DNA from: SIG307 sp045596385
Lineage (GTDB): Bacteria; Bacillota; Clostridia; Lachnospirales; Lachnospiraceae
Assembly (NCBI GenBank): GCA_045596385.1
Contig: JAZOCC010000021.1
Location: forward strand, 1 to 64,000
DNA length: 64,000 bases
Direction of reading: 5' to 3'
The translations under genes were made by a program, and so were the position numbers. How positions within the stretch are numbered: the stretch's first letter is position 1; the number at the start of each line of letters is the position of its first letter. Below are positions 58,211 to 64,000 of this stretch, in pieces. Under the pieces are notes generated by a model. It did no database searches and was not told where the DNA came from. It was given only the letters and a program-made list of their open reading frames with translations.

Positions 58211-58762
58211 ATGAAGTTGGTATTCTTAATCGGCAACGGAGCCGTCGGCAAGATGACCGTCGGTCAGGAACTCATGAAACTAACCGGACTGCGTCTGTTT
58301 CACAATCACATGACCATCGAACCTGTCATCGAGGTATTCGGCTACTATAACGGTACTGTGGTATCGAAGATGAGGCAGATCATCTTTGAGGAATTTGCAA
58401 AGAGTGATAATTACGGTATGATTTTTACTTATATGTGGGCGTTTGACCAGCAGTCCGATTGGGATTCTGTGGAGCGTGTGACAAATATTTTCAAGGAGCA
58501 GGGTGCAGAAGTCTATTATGTAGAACTGGTGGCTCCTCAGGAGGTTCGTTTGAAACGGAACGAGACAGAGAACCGTCTAAAGAACAAGGCATCCAAGAGG
58601 GATTTGGAGTTTTCCAGAAATAGTATTTTACAGCATGATGAAAAGTATCGTCTGGAAAGCTATGACGGAGAGATACCGTATGAGAATTATATAAAAATCG
58701 ACAATACAAATTTGGAGCCGGAAGAGGTTGCAAAGATGATACAGGAGAGATTTTCTTTGTAA
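58211..58762 (+). CDS. P-loop kinase-like protein (AAA_18/shikimate kinase-like)
   Basis: A 183-residue protein with Walker A GNGAVGKMT at residues 8-16 and a lid-like region QEVRLKRNETENRLKNKASKRD. This looks like small nucleotide or shikimate kinase-like P-loop proteins, of unknown substrate, common in Firmicutes. AAGGGAGGAAGCACAC precedes the start. It follows the acetyltransferase gene by 65 bases; both may be accessory resistance-type genes. Confidence 0.75.
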   Translation: MKLVFLIGNGAVGKMTVGQELMKLTGLRLFHNHMTIEPVIEVFGYYNGTVVSKMRQIIFEEFAKSDNYGMIFTYMWAFDQQSDWDSVERVTNIFKEQGAEVYYVELVAPQEVRLKRNETENRLKNKASKRDLEFSRNSILQHDEKYRLESYDGEIPYENYIKIDNTNLEPEEVAKMIQERFSL

Positions 58763-58903
58763 ATCTTGACATTTTATTATAATAATGTTACTCTGTAATT
58801 TGTATTCTGTGTATACCGGTATACAAGCTAAATAGGGCGTAAGATATATCGGGGAATAGCAGAAACGATATCAGAGGAAATAATGCGAATAAGAGGAAGA
58901 AAC

Positions 58904-60208
58904 ATGAGTGAATTTGTATCAAAGAATTTAGCAATAAACGAAAAAGGCCATTTGACCATTGCCGGTCTGGATACGGTGGAGTTGGCGAAGGAGTACGGAA
59001 CACCGCTGTATGTCATGGATGAGGATTTAATCAGAGAGCATTGCAGAAGCTTTCGCCAGTCCATGGAGCAGTATTATGACGGCGCAGGCTTGGTTTGCTA
59101 TGCCAGCAAGGCCTTCAGCTGTAAGGCAATGTATCGTATCGCAAAGGAAGAAGGCATCGGTATCGACGTGGTATCCGCGGGAGAACTGTATACCGCGGCT
59201 TGCGTAGATTTCCCGATGGACAAGGTATGCTACCACGGCAATAACAAGACGGAGTTCGAACTTCGCATGGCCATTGAGCACAAGGTGGGCAGAATTATCG
59301 TTGACAATATTTACGAGCTGGAGCTTTTAAACAAGCTGGCAGCGGAGGTGGGTATAAAGGCACGCATCATGTACCGCATTAAACCGGGCGTGGATGCCCA
59401 TACCCATGACTTTGTAAAGACCGGTCAGATTGACAGTAAGTTTGGTTTTGCATTGGAGACCGGAGAGGCGTTTGAGGCAATCAAGACGGCACTTTCGTTA
59501 GAGAATATTGAATTCGTGGGAATTCACTGTCATATCGGCAGTCAGATTTTTGACATTGCGCCGTTTGTGGAAGCAGCCAATGTGATGATGGGGCTCATTG
59601 AGCAGGTAAAGACAGAACTGGGTCATGAGATTACGGAGTTAAATCTTGGCGGCGGCTTCGGTATTAAGTACACGGAAAACGATACACCGGTACCGTATGC
59701 GAATTATATGGATAAGGTGTCCGAGACCGTAAAGGCTCTTTGTAAGGAGAGAGGATTAAAGCTGCCGTTTATCTTAATCGAGCCGGGCCGTTCCATCGTA
59801 GCGCCTGCGGGGATTACATTGTACACCGTAGGCGGTATCAAGGAAATTCCGAATATTCGTACTTATGTATCGGTAGACGGAGGCCTCGGAGATAATCCGC
59901 GTTATGCACTGTATAAGTCCGAGTATGACTTTGTGGTGGCAAATAAGGCGAGCAAGGCAAAGGATTCCGTGGTAACCGTAGCGGGCAGATGCTGTGAAAG
60001 CGGCGATTTGCTGGGTGAAGGAGTGAAATTACAGACCACTGAGGTAGGGGATACTTTGGCGGTGCTTGCCACCGGAGCCTACAACTACTCCATGTCCTCC
60101 AATTACAACCGCGTGCCGAAGCCGCCGGTGCTTATGATCAGCAAAGGGGAAGTAAAGGTAGCGGTAAAGAGAGAAACCCTGGAAGATATCGTAAGAAACG
60201 ACATCTAA
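58904..60208 (+). CDS. lysA: Diaminopimelate decarboxylase
   Basis: A 434-residue PLP enzyme, last step of lysine synthesis (meso-DAP to lysine). CYASKAFSCKAM (about 66-77) has the PLP lysine, HCHIGSQIFD (about 207-216), LNLGGGFGIKY (about 251-261), LIEPGRSIVAPAG (about 293-305) and VAGRCCESGD (about 361-370) are the family motifs; Cys365 comes from the other subunit. The start at 58904 has GAGGAAGAAAC upstream; seven codons of extension from 58883 lack a site. The 140-base leader holds only a small palindrome and no recognisable lysine riboswitch. Confidence 0.93.
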   Translation: MSEFVSKNLAINEKGHLTIAGLDTVELAKEYGTPLYVMDEDLIREHCRSFRQSMEQYYDGAGLVCYASKAFSCKAMYRIAKEEGIGIDVVSAGELYTAACVDFPMDKVCYHGNNKTEFELRMAIEHKVGRIIVDNIYELELLNKLAAEVGIKARIMYRIKPGVDAHTHDFVKTGQIDSKFGFALETGEAFEAIKTALSLENIEFVGIHCHIGSQIFDIAPFVEAANVMMGLIEQVKTELGHEITELNLGGGFGIKYTENDTPVPYANYMDKVSETVKALCKERGLKLPFILIEPGRSIVAPAGITLYTVGGIKEIPNIRTYVSVDGGLGDNPRYALYKSEYDFVVANKASKAKDSVVTVAGRCCESGDLLGEGVKLQTTEVGDTLAVLATGAYNYSMSSNYNRVPKPPVLMISKGEVKVAVKRETLEDIVRNDI

Positions 60209-60258
60209 GGAAGCGGAAAAGCTTTCATCAGCATTTTCTATAAAATTAAAAATAGGGC

Positions 60259-60287
60259 TTGTTTCCGAAAGAGAATAGCGTTATAAT
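60259..60287 (+). promoter_or_regulatory. Promoter of ackA
   Basis: TTGTTT (60259-60264), 17 bases, TATAAT (60282-60287), giving a leader of about 165 bases with the structured repeat below. Confidence 0.65.
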
Positions 60288-60351
60288 ATAGGAAATTGCC
60301 GACAGTAACGGATGGGACTGCCATGTGTATGCATGGTGGTTCTTTTCTGTG

Positions 60352-60425
60352 CTTATGCGCACTCGTGCGTAAGGATGATGTCGCGAGCGACCGCACTCGG
60401 CGTGCGAGCTTCGTAAGCGAAGCTC
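60352..60425 (+). repeat. Palindromic intergenic repeat, copy B
   Basis: Small hairpins (GCGCACTCGTGCGT, GTCGC-GA-GCGAC, CGAGCTTCG/CGAAGCTCG) in the same motif order as the repeat at 4692-4776. It lies in the leader of ackA. Whether it is regulatory or a passive repeat is open. Confidence 0.5.
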
Positions 60426-60458
60426 GATTTTAGCCATAATCTACAGGAGGAAAAAGAG

Positions 60459-61649
60459 ATGAAGATTTTAGTAATTAACTGCGGTAGTTCTTCTTTGAAG
60501 TACCAGTTGATTGACATGGAGAACGAGAACGTTTTGGCAAAGGGTCTTTGCGAGCGTATCGGTATCGAGGGTTCCAAGCTGACCCACAAGCCGGCTGGCA
60601 AGGATGTTTTGGAAAAGGTTGAGCCGATGCCGGATCATCAGGTAGCTGTTAAGCTCGTATTGGATGCATTACAGGATGCAACCTACGGCGTAATTTCCGA
60701 TGTAAACGAGATTTCTGCAATCGGTCATCGTGTGCTTCATGCAGGTATGCACTACAGCGAGTCCATCGTTGTAAACGAGGATGTTAAGAAGGTAGTACGT
60801 GACTGCTTCGATCTCGGACCGTTACATAATCCGGCAAACTTAATCGGTATTGAGGCTTGTGAGGCTGCTATGCCGGGCATTCCGAATGTGGCTGTATTCG
60901 ATACCGCGTTCCATCAGACTATGCCGGAGAAGGCATATATGTACGCAATTCCGTACGAGTACTATGAAAAGTACGATATCAGAAGATATGGTTTCCACGG
61001 CACCAGCCATCGTTTCGTATCCAAGAGACTCATCGAGGTTGCAGGTCTTGATGTAAACAACTCCAAGGTTATCGTTTGTCATCTTGGTAACGGCGGCAGT
61101 ATTTCCGCAGTGGTAAACGGCAAGTGTGTAGACACCAGCATGGGTCTTACTCCGCTTGAGGGTCTTATCATGGGTACCAGAAGCGGTGACCTGGATGCGG
61201 CTGTGGTTCAGTACATTGCAAACAAGGAAGGCAAGACTGTAAACGAAGTCATCGACATTTTAAATAAGAAGTCCGGTGTGCTCGGTATCTCCGGTGTATC
61301 CAGTGACTTCCGTGATGTACAGAAGGCGCAGAAGGAAGGCAATAAGAGAGCAGATATCGCTATTCAGGCGTTCGTATATCGTGTAGCAAAGTACATCGGT
61401 TCCTATGTAGCAGCAATGAACGGTATAGATGCCATTGCATTCACCGCAGGTGTCGGTGAGAATGATGCAACCATCCGTAAGGAGATTTGCTCTTACCTCG
61501 GTTACCTCGGTGTTACCGTAAACGATGAAGCTAATAAGCTTCGTGGTGAGGAAGTAAAGATTTCCGGTGCCGATTCCAAGGTACAGGTATTTGCTATCCC
61601 GACCAACGAGGAGCTTGCAATCGCAAGAGAGACCAAGGATTTAATTTAA
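60459..61649 (+). CDS. ackA: Acetate kinase
   Basis: A 396-residue enzyme, close to the family length of about 400, making ATP and acetate from acetyl phosphate, central to fermentative ATP supply. Motifs: VINCGSSSLKYQL at the N-terminus, RYGFHGTSHRFVS (about 175-187), VCHLGNGGSISAV (about 204-216) and DAIAFTAGVGEN (about 322-333). CAGGAGGAAAAAGAG precedes the start. No pta gene lies upstream; instead lysA does. The yceD-rpmF pair follows after its own promoter. Confidence 0.96.
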   Translation: MKILVINCGSSSLKYQLIDMENENVLAKGLCERIGIEGSKLTHKPAGKDVLEKVEPMPDHQVAVKLVLDALQDATYGVISDVNEISAIGHRVLHAGMHYSESIVVNEDVKKVVRDCFDLGPLHNPANLIGIEACEAAMPGIPNVAVFDTAFHQTMPEKAYMYAIPYEYYEKYDIRRYGFHGTSHRFVSKRLIEVAGLDVNNSKVIVCHLGNGGSISAVVNGKCVDTSMGLTPLEGLIMGTRSGDLDAAVVQYIANKEGKTVNEVIDILNKKSGVLGISGVSSDFRDVQKAQKEGNKRADIAIQAFVYRVAKYIGSYVAAMNGIDAIAFTAGVGENDATIRKEICSYLGYLGVTVNDEANKLRGEEVKISGADSKVQVFAIPTNEELAIARETKDLI

Positions 61650-61661
61650 TAAAAAAAACTG

Positions 61662-61690
61662 TTGACAAATAGATTGTCGGATACTATAAT
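61662..61690 (+). promoter_or_regulatory. Perfect consensus promoter of yceD-rpmF
   Basis: TTGACA (61662-61667), 17 bases, TATAAT (61685-61690), 13 bases after the ackA stop codon. Confidence 0.9.
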
Positions 61691-61752
61691 AGTCTAGTGT
61701 GAGTTTTGGGACCATACCCTAAGTATGCCGTTTGGCAGGACAGGAGCTTTGT

Positions 61753-62280
61753 ATGACAGTATCTTTATCGGAAGCCATGCAGGTTGCGGGCGGAGTATTC
61801 ACAAAAGAGATTCCGTACGAGCCGGAAGAGTTTTGTTATGCGGGAGGCAAGTACCGTTTTCTGAAAAAGGAACCGGTGAAGCTGACGGTGACGAATCTCG
61901 GCGGACGTAAGGTAAAGATTGAGCTGGAAGGCGAAGTGACGTTGAGCTTGCCGTGTGACCGGTGTTTAAGGGAAGTGGCGGAGACCGTTTCGTTCCAAAC
62001 GGAGCGGGAGGTTGATTTTTCTCAAACGGATGAAGAGAGAGCCGCCGATTTGGACGAAACTAATTTTATAGACGGATATGATTTAGACGTGGACGCATTT
62101 GTCTGCGAGGAAATCTTGCTTGGGTTCCCCATGAAGGTTCTGTGTCAGGAAGACTGCAAAGGAATCTGCAAGGTTTGCGGAGCAAATCTGAACGAGGGCG
62201 AGTGTGGTTGTGACCGCACGGAACTGGATCCGAGAATGTCTGTTATCCGAGATATTTTTAACAACTTTAAGGAGGTGTAA
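61753..62280 (+). CDS. yceD: YceD/DUF177-family protein
   Basis: A 175-residue protein with the DUF177 signature: LSLPCDRCLREVAETVSF (about 65-82), EEILLGFPMKVLCQEDCKGICKVCGANLNEGECGC (about 118-152). Members are linked to large-subunit ribosome assembly and rRNA maturation and almost always precede rpmF. Start at 61753 has CAGGAG upstream; a longer frame from 61732 is not supported. Two bases separate it from rpmF. Confidence 0.88.
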   Translation: MTVSLSEAMQVAGGVFTKEIPYEPEEFCYAGGKYRFLKKEPVKLTVTNLGGRKVKIELEGEVTLSLPCDRCLREVAETVSFQTEREVDFSQTDEERAADLDETNFIDGYDLDVDAFVCEEILLGFPMKVLCQEDCKGICKVCGANLNEGECGCDRTELDPRMSVIRDIFNNFKEV

Positions 62281-62282
62281 TC

Positions 62283-62465
62283 ATGGGAGCAATTTGTCCG
62301 AAGAATAAGCATTCCAAGGCAAGAAGAGACAGTCGTAGAGCAAACTGGAAGATGACTGCTCCGAATCTTGTTAAGTGCAGCAAGTGTGGCGCGCTTATGA
62401 TGCCGCACAGAGTATGTAAGGCTTGCGGTTCTTACAACAAGAAGGAAATCATCGCAGCTGAGTAA
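62283..62465 (+). CDS. rpmF: 50S ribosomal protein L32
   Basis: A 60-residue basic protein, the length of bacterial L32. Zinc site CSKCGALMMPHRVCKACGS (about 37-55) with four Cys, so this is the zinc-binding paralogue. KHSKARRDSRRANWKM is typical. AAGGAGGTG ends the yceD gene and is its ribosome site. The 3' part is copied at 57163. Confidence 0.96.
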   Translation: MGAICPKNKHSKARRDSRRANWKMTAPNLVKCSKCGALMMPHRVCKACGSYNKKEIIAAE

Positions 62466-62493
62466 TTCACTTGAATGAGTAAATTCAGACATT

Positions 62494-62519
62494 AGAGGAC
62501 TCTTTGGGGTCCTCTTTTT
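62494..62519 (+). terminator. Terminator of the yceD-rpmF operon
   Basis: AGAGGAC-TCTTTGGG-GTCCTCT stem followed by four U residues. Confidence 0.88.
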
Positions 62520-62586
62520 GTTTACTTGCGGTGTGTTTTATGCAACATTTATGCAAACTATTAGTTTACTATGCAGATAAATATGA

Positions 62587-62617
62587 AAAGGCACTGTCTT
62601 TGGTTGGGAGTGCCTTT
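62587..62617 (-). terminator. Terminator of the zinc-ribbon membrane protein
   Basis: AAAGGCACT/AGTGCCTTT, 9 perfect pairs, just downstream (minus strand) of the gene at 62625. Confidence 0.7.
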
Positions 62618-62624
62618 GACTGAT

Positions 62625-63197
62625 TTAATGGTGGGTTACAATTACTACGGCATCTGGGTAAAAATAATCGTTACTACTAAAGGATGTATCTCCATCGATT
62701 GAGACACTTACTACTTTGCCGTTTTTCCATAGTGCAAGCCCTGTGTCTTTTAAATCAACGGATGTTACATTTGTAAAACCAAGGAGTTTTAATTGTTCTA
62801 CAACTGCTTCATAATCGGTTTCTTCATACTCATAAGATGCGCCTGCAGAGATTTTTCCTGATTCCATTGCGGAGTCTTCTGTTTCTATAGATCCATTGCG
62901 TACAATATAAGTAAATCCCAAAATAATGAGTCCAACGAATATGATTAATAAAAACACGCAAATTTTAGTTTCTGTGGCTTCGTTTTTTGCTTTTATTATC
63001 TCGGCCTCATTAATATTTCGCTGTGTATGAGTTATATTTTTAGTGATATTGATATTTTGGTTAATGGTATATTCTCTTTTTCCGTCATCCACGGAAAACA
63101 TCTGTCCGCAATATGGACAATGAATATAGTTTCTGTCGTCGATTTTTATGTCTAATGAGCCGTTACAACTCGGACAAGTTAACTTATGTAATTCCAT
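62625..63197 (-). CDS. Zinc-ribbon membrane protein with a PASTA-like tail
   Basis: A 190-residue protein: N-terminal zinc ribbon CPSCNGSLDI...IHCPYCGQMF (about 9-33), one membrane helix (about 83-104, CVFLLIIFVGLIILGFTYIV), then an outside domain VEQLKLLGFTNVTSVDL...VVSVSIDGDTSF with the look of a PASTA-type unit. Related zinc-ribbon membrane proteins occur in many Firmicutes; role unknown. AAAGGAG precedes the start. Confidence 0.68.
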   Translation of the reverse strand: MELHKLTCPSCNGSLDIKIDDRNYIHCPYCGQMFSVDDGKREYTINQNINITKNITHTQRNINEAEIIKAKNEATETKICVFLLIIFVGLIILGFTYIVRNGSIETEDSAMESGKISAGASYEYEETDYEAVVEQLKLLGFTNVTSVDLKDTGLALWKNGKVVSVSIDGDTSFSSNDYFYPDAVVIVTHH

Positions 63198-63452
63198 AAT
63201 AGAACTCCTTTGTGCCAGACAATATATGGTTTTGCTTCTTTTCTCATCAATATCTATATTCTATCACATAACAGGATGATTGTTAATATACATTTTTTAG
63301 TGATGTTGTCCTTGCATTTTACATTGTGTTATGATAAACTGAGGAGGAAAAAAGACGTTGTAGCGTTCTTGTTTTCAATACGATTCTGTAAAAAATCCCA
63401 TTTTAGATTGTAAATTAATAATTCAATGAAAGATAGAGCGTAGTAAGGAATG

Positions 63453-63461
63453 TGATATAAT
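63453..63461 (+). promoter_or_regulatory. Extended -10 promoter of rho
   Basis: TGATATAAT: TG one base upstream of TATAAT (63456-63461), 23 bases before the start codon. No good -35 box is seen, as is common with an extended -10. Confidence 0.5.
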
Positions 63462-63484
63462 ATCTGTTATCTCGAGGAGGTTAT

Positions 63485-64000
63485 ATGGAGAAGTATCTTG
63501 AAATGACAATTACACAGTTAAAGGAAGAGGCGAAGAATCGCGGTCTTAAGGGCACTTCCGCGATGAAAAAGCAGGAACTGGCGGAGCTTCTTTCTAACGT
63601 GGACAAGATGTTGGCGCAGAAGCAGGAAAAAAATGCAGAAGCATCGGCAGCAAAGACAGAAAAAGCGCCTGCTGCGAAACAGGAAAAGACTCGTGAAGGT
63701 GTGGAGCGCCCGCAGAGTAGTCAGGGCCGTCCGGCTGTAGCCCGCCCGCAAGGAAGTCAGGAGCGCTCGGCTATGTCCCGTCCGGCATCGGTTCGTCCGC
63801 AGGAAGGTCAGGAGCGTCCGATGACGTCTCGTCCGCAAAGTAGTCAGGAGCGTCCGAATATGACCCGTCCGCAGGGAGGTCAGGAACGGCCGATGCAACC
63901 GCGCCCGCAGGGAAGTATGGAGCGTCCGGTGATGCAGAGACCGCAAGGAGACCGCCCGATGCAGGGAGGCCAGGAGCGTACGATGGCACCGCGTCCGCAG
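63485..64000 (+). CDS. rho: Transcription termination factor Rho, N-terminal part (cut by window end)
   Basis: 172 codons in view and open to the window end. Residues 1-40 (MEKYLEMTITQLKEEAKNRG...SAMKKQELAELL) form the Rho N-terminal domain. From about 57 onward the chain is a low-complexity insert of Arg, Pro, Gln, Gly and Glu with repeats around RPQGGQERPM, a disordered N-terminal extension of the kind found in rho of many Firmicutes and Actinobacteria. The RNA-binding and ATPase parts lie beyond the window. GAGGAGG precedes the ATG. Confidence 0.8.
   Translation, partial: MEKYLEMTITQLKEEAKNRGLKGTSAMKKQELAELLSNVDKMLAQKQEKNAEASAAKTEKAPAAKQEKTREGVERPQSSQGRPAVARPQGSQERSAMSRPASVRPQEGQERPMTSRPQSSQERPNMTRPQGGQERPMQPRPQGSMERPVMQRPQGDRPMQGGQERTMAPRPQ

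Noticed and set aside
58763..58903. Lysine riboswitch or T-box upstream of lysA
   Set aside because: The leader is only about 140 bases, with one small palindrome and none of the expected conserved motifs or terminator.

Overview
The window is a chromosomal segment of a low-to-medium GC Gram-positive bacterium, most likely a spore-forming, gut-type clostridium of the Lachnospiraceae kind. The evidence is GGAGG-type ribosome sites, TTGACA/TATAAT promoters with 17-base spacing, lipoprotein xylanases with Thr/Pro/Ala/Glu linkers, an ackA-yceD-rpmF cluster, a YtrA-type GntR/ABC operon, and spore-associated genes (a SleL/YaaH-type cortex hydrolase, a SpoIID-domain protein, a CotJC-like manganese catalase). 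Family names come from sequence recognition; no database search was run.

Left host arm (1-16285): edge of an IS256-like transposase; flavin reductase-like protein; NhaC-type antiporter; GntR regulator with its operator plus an ABC ATPase/permease pair; an amidase with a LysM domain behind a structured leader; an MraY-family transferase; azlCD; two GH10 xylanase lipoproteins flanking aroA; a DUF374 acyltransferase; a histidine phosphatase; and the first two thirds of a sleL/yaaH-like gene.

Prophage (about 16286-48994, 32.7 kb): a complete-looking HK97-type siphophage. Order: large serine recombinase at attL; a possible small RNA; lysogeny module (CI-like repressor, divergent promoters with three 15-bp operators, small membrane proteins, a coiled-coil membrane protein); early genes with an HUH rolling-circle initiator, an RNase H-like protein, PcfK-like (AcrIIA9-type) and PcfJ-like proteins, and many small ORFs; then HNH-TerS-TerL-portal-protease-capsid, connectors, tail chaperones with a -1 frameshift, tape measure, baseplate and fibre genes, holin and an NlpC/P60-like endolysin next to attR.

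The main observation is the integration site. The prophage splits the sleL-like gene inside its GH18 domain. Recombining the two junctions across a shared ACGTA restores an uninterrupted 431-codon frame, and the predicted attP is a 36-bp site with 13-bp perfect inverted arms. This is the architecture of sporulation genes interrupted by excisable elements (skin in sigK, SP-beta in spsM), so regulated excision in the mother cell is a testable possibility.

Right host arm (48995-64000): the 3' part of sleL; a SpoIID/peptidoglycan-binding protein; a beta-propeller lipoprotein with a chagasin-like domain; a GDPD phosphodiesterase; manganese catalase with a 205-bp inverted-repeat structured element upstream; argH; a stray fragment of rpmF; GNAT and P-loop proteins; lysA; ackA-yceD-rpmF; a zinc-ribbon membrane protein; and the start of rho with a long Arg/Pro/Gln-rich insert. 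No tRNA, rRNA or CRISPR array was seen.
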